Shown piece by piece: positions 35,974 to 45,707 of a stretch of DNA of 64,000 bases. A program made the position numbers and the translations under genes. The notes below the pieces were generated by a model. That model made no database searches and had not been told where the DNA came from. It saw only the letters and a list, made by a program, of their open reading frames with translations. This DNA is from Clostridiales bacterium Firm_14 (GTDB lineage: Bacteria > Bacillota > Clostridia > Saccharofermentanales > Saccharofermentanaceae), in the NCBI GenBank assembly GCA_001604135.1, contig LVAT01000022.1, positions 1 to 64,000 of the forward strand. Direction: 5' to 3'. Within the stretch, counting starts at the first letter, position 1. The number at the start of each line of letters is the position of its first letter.

Positions 35974-36623
35974 TGCTTGACTCCGTCCGAACGAACATTA
36001 TATTCGTCGAAGAGGATTGTATTGTTGATGTAATTGAGCGTAGCACCGGGTGATCTTCTGATGAGACCGGGGTTGCCGATTACGATCGAGCCGTCCGGCA
36101 CATCGAAATTGACATATGCGCCGGGCGCGATAAGAACGTTGTTGCCGATCCTGATATTACCTACGATAACGGCATTCGCGCCAATCCATACGTAATTTCC
36201 GATATGCGGAGAGCCCTTCCTCTTACCTCTGAACTGCGTACCGATGACAACACCTGTGGAAACGTTAACGTTATGTCCGATAACGCTCTTCGGGTGAATG
36301 ATAACGCGTCCGAAATGGGCAAGATAGAAACCCTTGCCGATATCAGTGTCATAAGGGATCTGGAAGTGATACTTGCGGCTCAGCCTGTCCAGTCTGTAAT
36401 TGCTTACGCCGAACTTAAGCTGATAGAGCTTCTTCCTGATGCCGTCATACTTCTTGATCTGGTCAGCATAATAACGCGTACGTCTCATTACGCTGATATA
36501 GCTGAATTCAGGGGAAGATCTGCGCTCTTCGAGATAGCATGCATAGATGTTCTTGTAGCGGCGTGCATTACCGGTGTATCTGAACAAATCGGCATATATG
36601 ATGTCTTTAAGTTCATCAGTCAT
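35967..36623 (-). CDS. Serine acetyltransferase-like hexapeptide-repeat enzyme
   Basis: 218 residues from MTDELKDIIYADL; GGAGG lies 11 nt upstream, slightly far. A helical N-terminal part (1-95) is followed by a left-handed beta-helix (about 100-195): HFGRVIIHPKSVIGHNVNV, GTQFRGKRKGSPHIGNYVWI and NAVIVGNIRIGNNVLIAPGA. The layout matches CysE-type acetyltransferases making O-acetylserine, but related acyltransferases of sugars share it. No cysK is adjacent. Confidence 0.78.
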   Translation of the reverse strand: MTDELKDIIYADLFRYTGNARRYKNIYACYLEERRSSPEFSYISVMRRTRYYADQIKKYDGIRKKLYQLKFGVSNYRLDRLSRKYHFQIPYDTDIGKGFYLAHFGRVIIHPKSVIGHNVNVSTGVVIGTQFRGKRKGSPHIGNYVWIGANAVIVGNIRIGNNVLIAPGAYVNFDVPDGSIVIGNPGLIRRSPGATLNYINNTILFDEYNVRSDGVKQW

Positions 36624-36847
36624 AAACGCACAAACCTCCACTTTTGCTATCTTAAAAATTTTATTACTTTTTGGGCAAGAACTCAATAAGATTTTGCGCT
36701 CAAATCCCCTATTCTACGAGTTTGTAACATTTATTATTCCTACCTGCCAAGTCAATCCGCTTTACACAAACCAAAAAGAAATATAAAATTTTTATAACAG
36801 ATTTGATATCAGAAACTGTTTTTACGCAAACAACGAGGACAACGCTT

Positions 36848-37603
36848 ATGAATATTGAAAAAGAACTTGCAAAAAGGCTTATGGACGAAGGCGAGAATGG
36901 CAACCGCCAGGTCGCTTATAACCATGAGATCAGCTTCTACGAGCTCGTCGCAAGCGGCAACATGGCCCGCCTCGATGAAGCTCTGAAGTCTATCGGCTCC
37001 ACCCAGACTCTCGGCATCTTAAGCCCCGACAAGCTTCGAAACGTCAAATACCACACGGTCATCCTGACCGCCCTGGTCAGCCGCTTCTGCATCGAAGCCG
37101 GCCTCGAGATCTCCGTCGCCTATAACTTAAGCGACATCTACATCGAACTGATCGACGCCGCAAACTCCACCGACGAAGTCTACAGCGTCCAGAACGACAT
37201 GCTCCGCTCCTACTGCCGCAAGATGAGCGACCTTTCCAAGAACCGCGTCGTTTCGCGCCACATCGTCGTCGCCATCGACTACATCAGATCCCACATCCAG
37301 GAGAACCTCACAGTCGAATCCATCGCCGATTCCCTGTCCCTCAACTCCAGTTACCTCTCCAAGCTCTTCAAGCAGGAAATGGGCATAACCTTAAGCCGCT
37401 ACATCAGAGACCAGAAGATCAACGTCGCCTGCAACATGTTAAGGCACCTGGACGAGTCCTCCCTTACCATCGCAAACTACCTTGGCTTCTCGTCCCAGTC
37501 CCATTTCATCCAGGTCTTCAAGAAGTCCACAGGCTTAACACCCGAGGAATACAGAAGGCGCAATTACCACCAGAGCTGGATGAACGGTGAGACCGAAGAG
37601 TAA
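36848..37603 (+). CDS. AraC-family transcriptional regulator
   Basis: 251 residues from MNIEKELAKRL; GAGGA 9 nt upstream. An N-terminal domain of about 140 residues has no recognised sensor fold. The C-terminal AraC double helix-turn-helix (about 150-245) is clear: LTVESIADSLSLNSSYLSK, QKINVACNMLRH, and IANYLGFSSQSHFIQVFKK. It diverges from the acetyltransferase gene (225 bp between starts), so it may regulate that operon. The target and ligand are unknown. Confidence 0.88.
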   Translation: MNIEKELAKRLMDEGENGNRQVAYNHEISFYELVASGNMARLDEALKSIGSTQTLGILSPDKLRNVKYHTVILTALVSRFCIEAGLEISVAYNLSDIYIELIDAANSTDEVYSVQNDMLRSYCRKMSDLSKNRVVSRHIVVAIDYIRSHIQENLTVESIADSLSLNSSYLSKLFKQEMGITLSRYIRDQKINVACNMLRHLDESSLTIANYLGFSSQSHFIQVFKKSTGLTPEEYRRRNYHQSWMNGETEE

Positions 37604-37623
37604 TTGTTATGTTTGTTTTTACG

Positions 37624-37651
37624 GGCTGTCCGCGAACGGGCAGCCTTTTTT
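37624..37651 (+). terminator. Intrinsic terminator after the AraC gene
   Basis: GGCTGTCC / GGGCAGCC stem (37624-37645) with loop GCGAAC, followed by TTTTTT. Confidence 0.9.
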
Positions 37652-37717
37652 CTTGGGTGGTAAAAAACGCTGAACATGTCTCTTTACTCATCAAAACTTC
37701 TATTTGAACGTAGTAAT

Positions 37718-37905
37718 CATACGAAATCGGAGTTTTCCTCATTTTTGTCGGTACATTTTCTCGAAAAAGCAATTTGAGTGGTTCAAAAAGTCATACGAAA
37801 AGAGTGTTTTTACTAAATCTGTCGGTACGTTATTCCCATTAGGGTCTTTTCAAGCCCTGAACGGTCATACTAAATAAGCATTTTTCGAAAATTTGTCGGT
37901 CGCAT
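37718..37905. repeat. Array A: three units at exact 74-bp period
   Basis: CATAC(G/T)AAA starts at 37718, 37792 and 37866, and TGTCGGT starts at 37746, 37820 and 37894; both recur at exactly 74 bp while the bases between have diverged. The array lies between convergent genes (AraC and the FtsX-type permease). The right arm TGTCGGT equals that of the first unit of array B. The left arm is not its complement, unlike arrays B and C. Confidence 0.75.
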
Positions 37906-37963
37906 CATTCCTGACAGCACCACACACCTCTTATCCTAGTGCCCCACGCACAAAAACAGCCCT

Positions 37964-40900
37964 TTACTCTGCGCTCTTCAGCGACTCGGCCATGTCGATC
38001 TTCTCGATCTTGGCGCGCATGATGAGGTTAACGATCGTGGAGAACAGAAGGACGAACGCGAGCGAGTAGAAATAGCTAAGCGGTACGATCCTGACCTGGT
38101 ATGTGACCATGTCCATCGCGATCTGCGCCATGACGTAGCGGTGCAGCAGGAAGCCCAGCGGAATTCCCACAACGAAGCCCAACAAAACCAAGATGACATT
38201 CTCGCGGGTTACGTAGGCGCCGGTCTCGCGCTTGTTGAAGCCCATGACCTTCAAGGTGGCGATCTCCCTGATACGCTCGGTAATGTTGATGTTGTTGAGG
38301 TTGAAGAGCACGATGAAGGCCAGAGCGGCGGCGCAGGTGATGACGAGGACGATTACGTAATTCATACGCTCCATCGTCTTGGCGAAGCTTTCTCTGGAGT
38401 CATTCGGGGAGGACCATGTCTTGATGGTGTAGTTATCAGTCAGGTACGAAGCGACCTTGTAGGAGTCAGCGGAAGTCTTGGTATCAGTCTTGAAGAGGAC
38501 CGTCTCAGGAGTGTAAGGCTTGCCGAATGCCTGCCTGTAAGTGTTGGGGGTCATCATGACGTAGTGGAAGGTGTAGTTCGTGAAGATGGAGCCGACTTTG
38601 AGCGTAACTTCGTGCTCATCGTCGCCGTATAACAATGTTACACTGTCGCCGACCTTGACGTTGTTCTTGTCAGCGAGCTTGCCGGAGACAGCTATTTCGC
38701 CGTCGGCAGGCCAAGGCAATGCCTCCCCTGTCTTGACGTCTGTGAGGCCGAAGATCTTGCCGGTGTTGGGGTCGTCAGAGATGAACATTTCGAGGTCACG
38801 GACATAGCCGGAGCCGTTGTTCTTGGCGACGTCGTCTTTGACTATGACGTATTCGCAGTTGACGCCGGCATTCTCGGCGGCGGCCTTTGCGGCATTCTCG
38901 ATCTCGTACTGCCTGTACTTGTCGTCGAACATGACCTGGAGATCGTATTTCATGATGTCGTCGTACTGGATGTTGACGACGTTGCAGATCGAATCGTAGA
39001 GGCCGAACGCAGTAAGAAGGAGCGCGGTGCAGCCGGCGATGCCGACGATCATCATCCACATTCTCTTCTTGAAGCGGAAAACGTTACGCGCGGAAACCTT
39101 GTGGAGGAACTTCATCCTGGTCCAGATAAAGCCGATGCGCTCGAGCAAAATGCGCTTGCCCGGGAGCGGTGCCTTAGGCCTTATGAGTTCGGCGGGCATG
39201 CCGGTCAGGGCTGACATTGCGGTCACGACGGATACGCCGACCGTGCAGATGAGCGCGACGCCGAGCGCAATGACGAACAGCAGGGCGCTGCTCTTAAATG
39301 AGAGTTCGGTGAAGCCGTACATCATCGCATAGACTTCCCAGATTACAGCCGGGAAGAGTTTGGTGCCGCCCATAAATCCCAGGACGCCTCCGAGGACGGA
39401 AGCAGAACCCGCGTAGATCGCGTATTTCATGACGATGGCGGTATCGGTAAATCCGAGAGCTCTCATCGTGCCGATGATGCCGCGTTCATCGCTGACCATA
39501 CGGCTCATTGTCGTGGAGCATACGAGTGCGGCGATCGCGAAAAAGAATATCGGGAAGACTGCTGCGATTCCGTCTACGATCTTGGAGTCGTTGTCGAAGC
39601 AGACGTAGCCGGTGTTCTTGTCGCGGCCCAAAGTGTATGTGTCGGGCGCGTCTACAGCTTCGAGCAATACGTAGCCGTAGACCAGTTCTGATCTGAATGT
39701 CGTGTCGGCGGTATATGAGAATTCCGAATAGCCTTTCCAGAGCTCGAAAACACCGTCATTGTATTCAGCCCAGCCGTCGTCGACTTCTTTCTGGGCGTCT
39801 TCTAATTCCTTGAGGCCGTCTTTGTATTTTTTGAGGCCGTCGTTGTACTTCTTAAGTCCGGAATCGTACTCGGCCTTTCCCTTGTTGTATTCCTTTACAC
39901 CCTTGTCGTAAGTGTCCTTCTGAAGCTCATATTTCTGAAGATTCTCAGTATATTGGGCATACTGGGCATCCAGCTGGGTCTGCTTTTCGTTAAGAGCTGC
40001 TTCCTGTGCGTCAAAGCCTGCAGCGGCAGTCTCAAGAGCTGAAAGCTGTTGTTCGGATTCGGAAAGCTTTGCTTCAAGGTCACTCTTGTTATTCTGCTGC
40101 GTTTGGATCTGTTCTTCGATCTTGGCCTTCTCTTCGTCGGTCGTCGCCTGTTCAAGCCGTTCCCGGTTATTTGCGATTCCGGCTTCGAGTTCGGCTATCT
40201 GAGATTTAAGGCCCGAAATTGCCGTATTAAGACCTGAGATCATGGCAGGAGTGTTGGCCCTTGCTTCGCTTAACTGCGCTCTGCCGTCATTGATCTGCTT
40301 CTGGTAATCGTCCAGCTGCTGCTTGTAGTCGTCCAGCTGCTTCTTCGCATTCTCGAGCTGAGTCTTGCCTGCACCGATCTCGACACTGGCAGAATTCAGT
40401 TTCTTTTTGGCGTCATTGAGTTTCTTTTTCGAATCATCCAGAGTCTTCTTTGCATCAGCTAACTCTTTGCGGCCGTCGTTTATCTCTTTCTGGGCGTCTT
40501 CGAGTTCTTTCTTACCGTCGTTCAATTCTTTGCGGCCGTCTGTTATCTCGTCCCATGCGTCGCCGATCTCATCGTTGAATTCGTCGAAACCGTCGTAGAG
40601 CTTCTGATACTCGTCTTTAAGGAGCCTGTCGAACCTCTTGTTTATTACGTCTTCAACGATGCCGCCGTACTCGTCTTCAGCTTTGTCAGCCCACGCCTTG
40701 TACTCATCGGAATAGATATAAAGCCCGGTATTCGCATAAAGATATGCTTCTGTGAAATATTCGGAATCAAAAGCTTCGGGAAGCGCGCAGACAAAGTATG
40801 AGACGGTGCCGGATCCCTCATCGGACGTGCCTCTCTGGAAGTTCATGTAGACGGGCGTTCTGGCAGTTCCGACTACCGTATATTCTTTAAACTTGAACAT

Positions 40901-41380
40901 CTTGCGGGCGCTCTCGCTCGTCTCATCTGCGATGATGAGCTTATCGCCTATCCTCGCGGGAGAGGCCTTGTAACCGTCGATGACTATCTCGTCGGGCTTT
41001 TCCGGCATCCTTCCGCTCTCGAGCTTGAGCTTGTTCAGGTTTTGTGTGATGGACAGAAAACGCACTGTGTCAGCGCTCTCCGTCTCGCCCAGGAATGCCG
41101 CGCAGTCGGCCGTATAAGAGCCTTCGACGATGCAGTTCGTGCGCTTCGCGATCTCATCGATATCGTCCTGCTCAAAACCTATAGTCGACAGGAACTTAAA
41201 GTCGAACATCGAATATTCTTTGGTGTAGACATCAGCCGTATAGACGAAGGAAGGCGTCGTTACCTTAAGGCCCGAGAAAAATCCCACGCCAAGAGCGATT
41301 ATCGCGAAGATCGCGAGAAATCTCGGCAATGTCATTCTGATCGATCTTAATATCGTTTTAACGTAAGGCGTCATTACCAT
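37964..41380 (-). CDS. FtsX-type ABC transporter permease with long coiled-coil heptads
   Basis: 1,138 residues (ATG at 41380; an alternative ATG at 41374 shares one base with the ATPase stop). One N-terminal helix (about 20-40), then a large extracytoplasmic region with two runs of precise 7-residue repeats: about 278-375 (ELNDGKK, ELEDAQK, EINDGRK, ELADAKK) and about 485-542 (EYNKGKA, EYDSGLK, KYNDGLK). Two FtsX modules follow (helices about 605-720 and 775-795, then 1005-1130). Family relatives act with an ATPase in export or envelope signalling, not uptake. The heptads should form a long rod outside the cell. The cargo is unknown. Confidence 0.88.
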   Translation of the reverse strand: MVMTPYVKTILRSIRMTLPRFLAIFAIIALGVGFFSGLKVTTPSFVYTADVYTKEYSMFDFKFLSTIGFEQDDIDEIAKRTNCIVEGSYTADCAAFLGETESADTVRFLSITQNLNKLKLESGRMPEKPDEIVIDGYKASPARIGDKLIIADETSESARKMFKFKEYTVVGTARTPVYMNFQRGTSDEGSGTVSYFVCALPEAFDSEYFTEAYLYANTGLYIYSDEYKAWADKAEDEYGGIVEDVINKRFDRLLKDEYQKLYDGFDEFNDEIGDAWDEITDGRKELNDGKKELEDAQKEINDGRKELADAKKTLDDSKKKLNDAKKKLNSASVEIGAGKTQLENAKKQLDDYKQQLDDYQKQINDGRAQLSEARANTPAMISGLNTAISGLKSQIAELEAGIANNRERLEQATTDEEKAKIEEQIQTQQNNKSDLEAKLSESEQQLSALETAAAGFDAQEAALNEKQTQLDAQYAQYTENLQKYELQKDTYDKGVKEYNKGKAEYDSGLKKYNDGLKKYKDGLKELEDAQKEVDDGWAEYNDGVFELWKGYSEFSYTADTTFRSELVYGYVLLEAVDAPDTYTLGRDKNTGYVCFDNDSKIVDGIAAVFPIFFFAIAALVCSTTMSRMVSDERGIIGTMRALGFTDTAIVMKYAIYAGSASVLGGVLGFMGGTKLFPAVIWEVYAMMYGFTELSFKSSALLFVIALGVALICTVGVSVVTAMSALTGMPAELIRPKAPLPGKRILLERIGFIWTRMKFLHKVSARNVFRFKKRMWMMIVGIAGCTALLLTAFGLYDSICNVVNIQYDDIMKYDLQVMFDDKYRQYEIENAAKAAAENAGVNCEYVIVKDDVAKNNGSGYVRDLEMFISDDPNTGKIFGLTDVKTGEALPWPADGEIAVSGKLADKNNVKVGDSVTLLYGDDEHEVTLKVGSIFTNYTFHYVMMTPNTYRQAFGKPYTPETVLFKTDTKTSADSYKVASYLTDNYTIKTWSSPNDSRESFAKTMERMNYVIVLVITCAAALAFIVLFNLNNINITERIREIATLKVMGFNKRETGAYVTRENVILVLLGFVVGIPLGFLLHRYVMAQIAMDMVTYQVRIVPLSYFYSLAFVLLFSTIVNLIMRAKIEKIDMAESLKSAE

Positions 41381-42075
41381 TCGATCTTATCTACGTTTAC
41401 GGGATGCTCGTTGATTATGTTGCTTGTGATCTTTCCGTTCTTAACCTTGATGACTCTGTCAGCCATTGCGGTAAGTGCAGAGTTGTGTGTGATTATTACT
41501 ACTGTCATGCCCTTCTCGGTGCTGAGTGACTGCAGGAGTTTTAAGATCGCTTTACCGGTCTGGTAGTCAAGAGCGCCCGTCGGCTCGTCGCATAAGAGGA
41601 GCTTGGGGTTCTTGGCGATCGCTCTTGCGATTGCGACTCTCTGCTGTTCGCCGCCTGAAAGCTGCGCGGGGAAGTTGTTTTTCCGCTCAGCAAGACCTAC
41701 TTCATTCATGAGAAGATCGCAGCTGATCGGATCCTTTACGAGCTGCGCTGCCATCTCGACATTCTCATATGCGGTAAGGTTCGGAATGAGGTTATAGAAC
41801 TGGAAAACGAATCCGACATTCTCTCGTCTGAACAATGCGAGCTCGTTGGAATTAAGCTTTGAGATCTCGTTGCCGTCGAGAAATACCCTGCCTGAAGTGA
41901 GCCTGTCCATGCCGCCCAGGATATTGAGCAGCGTCGTCTTGCCGGCACCTGACTGTCCGACTATTACGCAGAGCTCACCCTTCTCGATGTAGAACTCAGC
42001 GCCGTCCAGCGCGGTTACATTAACCGAGCCTGTCTTATAGACTTTCTTAACATCACGAAATTCAATGTATGACAT
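41374..42075 (-). CDS. ABC ATPase partner of the FtsX-type permease (MacB/LolD type)
   Basis: 233 residues from [21 protein letters not shown] 8 nt upstream. Walker [10 protein letters not shown], signature LSGGEQQR, Walker [13 protein letters not shown] and switch His in IITHNSAL. This sequence type pairs with FtsX-type permeases, and the stop overlaps the downstream permease start (TGGTAATG), so the two form a complex. Its start is 11 bp beyond the transglutaminase stop. Confidence 0.93.
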   Translation of the reverse strand: MSYIEFRDVKKVYKTGSVNVTALDGAEFYIEKGELCVIVGQSGAGKTTLLNILGGMDRLTSGRVFLDGNEISKLNSNELALFRRENVGFVFQFYNLIPNLTAYENVEMAAQLVKDPISCDLLMNEVGLAERKNNFPAQLSGGEQQRVAIARAIAKNPKLLLCDEPTGALDYQTGKAILKLLQSLSTEKGMTVVIITHNSALTAMADRVIKVKNGKITSNIINEHPVNVDKIEW

Positions 42076-42085
42076 AAATCTATCC

Positions 42086-43579
42086 TTATCTTCTTTCAAT
42101 ATACATTGGCTTGGTATTGTAGTCATCAGCAAAATCCGCGAAAAATTTAGGAACGCTGATATAAAGTCGCGGACACGCGTCGAAAGCACCCCTGCCGATA
42201 GTGTCACAGTTATCCGGAATTCTCACATAACTTAATTCGTCGCAGCCGACAAAGGCCCTGTCGCCGATGTACGTGCAGCCATCCGGAATATAAACATACT
42301 GCAGGTCTTCACAGGTATTGAACGCGTCAGATGCGATCAACGTGACTGATTCCGGAAGCACTATCGTGGTAAGCAGGTCGCAGTCGCAGAACCCGTATGA
42401 GCCAATGTCCGTAACATATGAACCCTCTTCGAAAACAACGGTGTGAAATCCCGTAACTCCCGCAGGCATCTTCAGCGTGCCCGAGCCCGTGATATGGCAG
42501 ACGCCGTCTCTCGTGATCTCGAACTTGGTGCCGCTCTTACCGTTTCCGCAATAGCCAGCAGCCGGAACGCCGTGCCTCGTGTCCGCATCGTAGATCCTGT
42601 GATCGTTCGAAAATGACTCAAGCGGCAGCAGGTAATATCTCGTGCTCTCTTCGTAAACTCTTAAGTCGCCGGGACCATGGTAGAATCTCGACATGTCATA
42701 TGTCGGATCCAGAAAGCGCCATTCTCCGCCCAAAAAGACTGCCGCCCATGCATGATCTGCAAGATCGCCTGAAGTAGGCTCCCTTGTCGTCATTTCCTTA
42801 TAGCTGGAAAAGCCTATTCCGAACTCAACTACCGCCGGTATTCCCTGCGCCCTGCACAGAGCTGCAAAAGCGTTCGAGAAGCCCTCGCAGACTGCCTTTC
42901 CGCTCCTTATGACATCGACGGCGCTGTCCTGAAATCCTGCAGAAGCATCTTCTGTAGCTTTCTGGTCGTATGCCATCTCGCTCGAAATGAACTTGTAGAT
43001 GCGGAATGCCTTCTCCCAGTCATCTTTCGCGCCCTCGCAAATGCGGTCCGAATAACCGATGAGGACCGGATCGTCGCATTCGATGTCATTCTGGGGCTCT
43101 AAGCACTCCTTCAAAGACTGCTCGTCAGTCCAGAGTTCCGCGCATGTCCCGAGATTATATTCGTAGTTTGAATTCTCCCAGAAATAAATGTCATTGCCGC
43201 GCTTGAAGATAATGTTGTCACCGCTGTTGACTTCCATTCCGTATGCTTCATAGGAAATGGTTACATCGTAGAGAATGTCTTCGTCCATGAAATTTCCGAC
43301 ATTAACATTGAACGAGCTTCCGCTTACTGTGAATGTCTTTATCTGCCTGTTGTTCTTTGCTTTCGAGAGGGTCACATAATATTTCTGATCGACACTCGAA
43401 CTAAAAAGAATGCGCCCGTCAGACAGGCGCATTCTTAATGTTTCACCATTTACAAGTGTTACTTCGTATGAGTCAAATGAAGCGGACGCAAAAGTGTCCT
43501 GCCTCCCCATAACGGGAACTGATCCGAGGGTAATAGATGCAATAAGCACCAAAGAAGCAATTACCCTGAAGACCATCAT
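42086..43579 (-). CDS. Secreted transglutaminase-like protein with C-terminal LRR repeats
   Basis: 497 residues. Signal peptide [19 protein letters not shown], a beta-rich domain, then a transglutaminase core with the full triad: Cys in GKAVCEGFSNAF, His in DLADHAWAAVF, Asp in FLDPTYD. The last about 140 residues are BspA-type repeats (TDIGSYGFCDCDLLTTIVLP, LIASDAFNTCEDLQYVYIP, YIGDRAFVGCDELSYVRIP). It is likely a wall-located peptidase or cross-linking enzyme. Its ATG shares one base with the proS stop (TGATG). Confidence 0.87.
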   Translation of the reverse strand: MMVFRVIASLVLIASITLGSVPVMGRQDTFASASFDSYEVTLVNGETLRMRLSDGRILFSSSVDQKYYVTLSKAKNNRQIKTFTVSGSSFNVNVGNFMDEDILYDVTISYEAYGMEVNSGDNIIFKRGNDIYFWENSNYEYNLGTCAELWTDEQSLKECLEPQNDIECDDPVLIGYSDRICEGAKDDWEKAFRIYKFISSEMAYDQKATEDASAGFQDSAVDVIRSGKAVCEGFSNAFAALCRAQGIPAVVEFGIGFSSYKEMTTREPTSGDLADHAWAAVFLGGEWRFLDPTYDMSRFYHGPGDLRVYEESTRYYLLPLESFSNDHRIYDADTRHGVPAAGYCGNGKSGTKFEITRDGVCHITGSGTLKMPAGVTGFHTVVFEEGSYVTDIGSYGFCDCDLLTTIVLPESVTLIASDAFNTCEDLQYVYIPDGCTYIGDRAFVGCDELSYVRIPDNCDTIGRGAFDACPRLYISVPKFFADFADDYNTKPMYIERR

Positions 43580-45273
43580 CAGATCTCCTTGGCAAGATTA
43601 ACAGCTTCTTCTACCGTGATCTCTGATGTCTCTGCCGAATCTCTTCTCTTGACTTCTACGATGCCCTCGCCGGCTCTTCTTCCGACAGTAATACGGAGCG
43701 GGATACCGAGGAGGTCTGCGTCCTTGAACTTAACGCCGGGACGCTCATTTCTGTCATCGATCAGGACTTCACAGCCAGCCTTTGTAAGATCGTCATAGAT
43801 CTTGTTAGCAACTGTCATGAGCTCTTCGTCATTAGCCTTTGTCGGAACAACGATGATCTTGTAAGGAGCAACGACAGCAGGCCAGATGATTCCGTCATCA
43901 TCGTGATACTGCTCGATGATCGCAGCAAGAACTCTTGAAACACCGATGCCGTAGCATCCCATTACCATGCTGTGTTCCTTGCCGTTGTTATCAAGATATA
44001 CGCAGCCCAGAGCATCAGAATACTTTGTGCCGAGCTTGAAGATATGTCCGACTTCAACGCCTCTTGCCATTCCGAGCTTGCCCTTGCCGCACTTCGGGCA
44101 GATATCTCCTGCCTTGGCATTAGTGATATCAGCAACCTTATCAGCTTCGAAATCTCTTCCGATATTAACGTTCTTGAAGTGATAGTCTGTCTCGCATGCG
44201 CCGACTACGAAGTTCTTCATGCCTGTAACTTCAGGGTCAACAACGATGTCGATCTTCTGCTTAAGTCCTACAGGACCAGCGAAACCAACCTTTGCGCCTG
44301 TGATCATCTCAACGTCAGCAAATGCTGCGAGCTCCATCTCCGTTGCATCGTAGAGGTTGCCGAGCTTTGTCTCGTTGATGTCACGGTCGCCTCTGCACAT
44401 AGCAGCAACGAACTTGCCGTCAATGTTATAGAGGATCGTCTTAACGAATGCGTCAGGTCCGCAGTTAAGGTAACCACAGAGTTCTTCAATAGTCTTAACA
44501 TCAGGTGTGTGGATCTTCTCGATCTCGAGCTCAGCTGCAGTATCAGCTGCACCTCTTGTCCAGCCTGCCTTCTCTTCGTTAGCAGCATAGCCGCACTCGT
44601 CGCAGAAGCAGATTGCATCTTCGCCGACTTCGCTCTTTACCATGAACTCCTGTGAACCGGAACCGCCCATCGCGCCTGAGTCAGCGTCAACGATCGTGTA
44701 ATCAAGTCCGAGTCTGTCGAAGATAGCACGGTAAGCGTCGTACATCTTCTTGTAGGAGATATCGAGACCTGCCTCGTCAACGTCGAAAGAATAAGCATCC
44801 TTCATGACGAACTCACGTGCACGGATAACGCCGAATCTCGGGCGCTTCTCGTCTCTGTACTTATGCTGGATCTGATAAAGCGTTACAGGGAGCTGCTTGT
44901 AAGATCTGATCGAATCTCTGACAGCCTCCGTGAAAGGCTCCTCGTGTGTAGGGCCTAAGCAGAAAGATCTGCCGCCACGGTCAGTAAGTCTGAACATCTC
45001 GGGTCCGAACTTCTCCCATCTGCCTGAACCCTGATATGCCTCAGCAGGAAGAAGTGCCGGCATGATGAGCTCCTGTGCTCCTGCCTTGTCCATTTCTTCC
45101 CTGATGACTGCCTCTACTTTTCTGTAGGTGCGGTAGCCCATCGGCATGAAGGAATAAACGCCGGATGCCATCTTGCGGATAAGGCCCGCTCTGAGCATCA
45201 GTCTGTGTGAAGGAATCTCTGCATCTGCAGGAATCTCTCTCTGTGTTGCTAAAAACAGTTCGGAAACTTTCAT
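43579..45273 (-). CDS. proS: Prolyl-tRNA synthetase, bacterial type
   Basis: 564 residues from [19 protein letters not shown] 8 nt upstream and a promoter just above set the start, excluding a longer in-frame extension. Class II core: motif 2 around [21 protein letters not shown], the large editing (INS) insertion about 220-380, motif 3 [15 protein letters not shown], and C-terminal anticodon domain. It charges tRNA-Pro and hydrolyses Ala-tRNA-Pro. No T-box was seen upstream. The transglutaminase, ATPase and permease genes follow in one run, an unusual set of companions. Confidence 0.95.
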   Translation of the reverse strand: MKVSELFLATQREIPADAEIPSHRLMLRAGLIRKMASGVYSFMPMGYRTYRKVEAVIREEMDKAGAQELIMPALLPAEAYQGSGRWEKFGPEMFRLTDRGGRSFCLGPTHEEPFTEAVRDSIRSYKQLPVTLYQIQHKYRDEKRPRFGVIRAREFVMKDAYSFDVDEAGLDISYKKMYDAYRAIFDRLGLDYTIVDADSGAMGGSGSQEFMVKSEVGEDAICFCDECGYAANEEKAGWTRGAADTAAELEIEKIHTPDVKTIEELCGYLNCGPDAFVKTILYNIDGKFVAAMCRGDRDINETKLGNLYDATEMELAAFADVEMITGAKVGFAGPVGLKQKIDIVVDPEVTGMKNFVVGACETDYHFKNVNIGRDFEADKVADITNAKAGDICPKCGKGKLGMARGVEVGHIFKLGTKYSDALGCVYLDNNGKEHSMVMGCYGIGVSRVLAAIIEQYHDDDGIIWPAVVAPYKIIVVPTKANDEELMTVANKIYDDLTKAGCEVLIDDRNERPGVKFKDADLLGIPLRITVGRRAGEGIVEVKRRDSAETSEITVEEAVNLAKEI

Positions 45274-45313
45274 TATCGTGCTCCCTATAATTATTAATAA
45301 TATTACGGGTGTA

Positions 45314-45342
45314 AGTATATACGAGAGGGGTGGTTTTTGCAA
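45314..45342 (-). promoter_or_regulatory. proS promoter
   Basis: TTGCAA (plus 45337-45342), 17-bp spacer, TATACT (plus 45314-45319) on the minus strand, about 40 nt upstream of the proS ATG. Confidence 0.75.
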
Positions 45343-45354
45343 TTTTCTTATACT

Positions 45355-45482
45355 GCAAATAATCCGGGCAATAATCCGGGCGGTGCCTGGAAAAACGCCC
45401 GGATTTTCAATCAAAAGCGCAAATAAACCGGGCGGAAATCTAGGCGGCGCCAAGATTTTTGCCTGGATTCAACTATATGCTT
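45355..45482. repeat. 64-bp imperfect tandem duplication with CCGGGCG inverted repeats
   Basis: GCAAATAA(T/A)CCGGGC recurs at 45355 and 45419 and GGCGG(T/C)GCC at 45379 and 45443, both 64 bp apart. The first copy holds a perfect 10-bp inverted repeat AATCCGGGCG / CGCCCGGATT (about 45374-45406). It lies upstream of the proS promoter and is not in its transcript. No coding function is visible. Confidence 0.7.
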
Positions 45483-45500
45483 TTTCGAGAGGGGGCCTCG

Positions 45501-45532
45501 AAAAAATAAAGCTGCCTCACATAAGAGACAGC
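45501..45532 (-). terminator. Intrinsic terminator after the 54-residue membrane protein gene
   Basis: GCTGTCTC / GAGGCAGC stem (plus 45511-45532) followed by TTTATTTTTT on the minus strand. A second hairpin, TTTTTCGAG / CTCGAAAAA (45481-45505), follows it. Confidence 0.85.
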
Positions 45533-45542
45533 TCGAAAAGGC

Positions 45543-45707
45543 TTATAAATCAAGTATTCCGACGAGGAAAACAACATCCAATATGCCGCAGAGAATAAGG
45601 ATCAGAGCACATATTATCAGGATCTTCGCACGCTTCTTCTCGACATCGTGCTCTGTTGTTCCGTAGCTAGCTCTCCTGGCCGGTTTGCGGACACGTCCCA
45701 ACGACAT
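45543..45707 (-). CDS. Small 54-residue single-helix membrane protein, unknown
   Basis: ATG at 45705-45707, TAA at 45543-45545. The sequence starts MSLGRVRKPARRASYG, continues with a charged stretch (EHDVEKKRAKI) and ends in one hydrophobic helix (ILIICALILILCGILDVVFL). GGGGGGTGAG lies 8 nt before the ATG and a strong terminator follows 11 nt after the stop, so it is probably a real one-gene transcript. I know no family; the basic head with a C-terminal helix suggests a cytoplasm-facing membrane peptide. Confidence 0.75.
   Translation of the reverse strand: MSLGRVRKPARRASYGTTEHDVEKKRAKILIICALILILCGILDVVFLVGILDL

Noticed and set aside
45274-45542. T-box leader before proS
   Set aside because: No GGTGGxACCGCG-type core on the minus strand; a standard promoter lies about 40 nt before the start.
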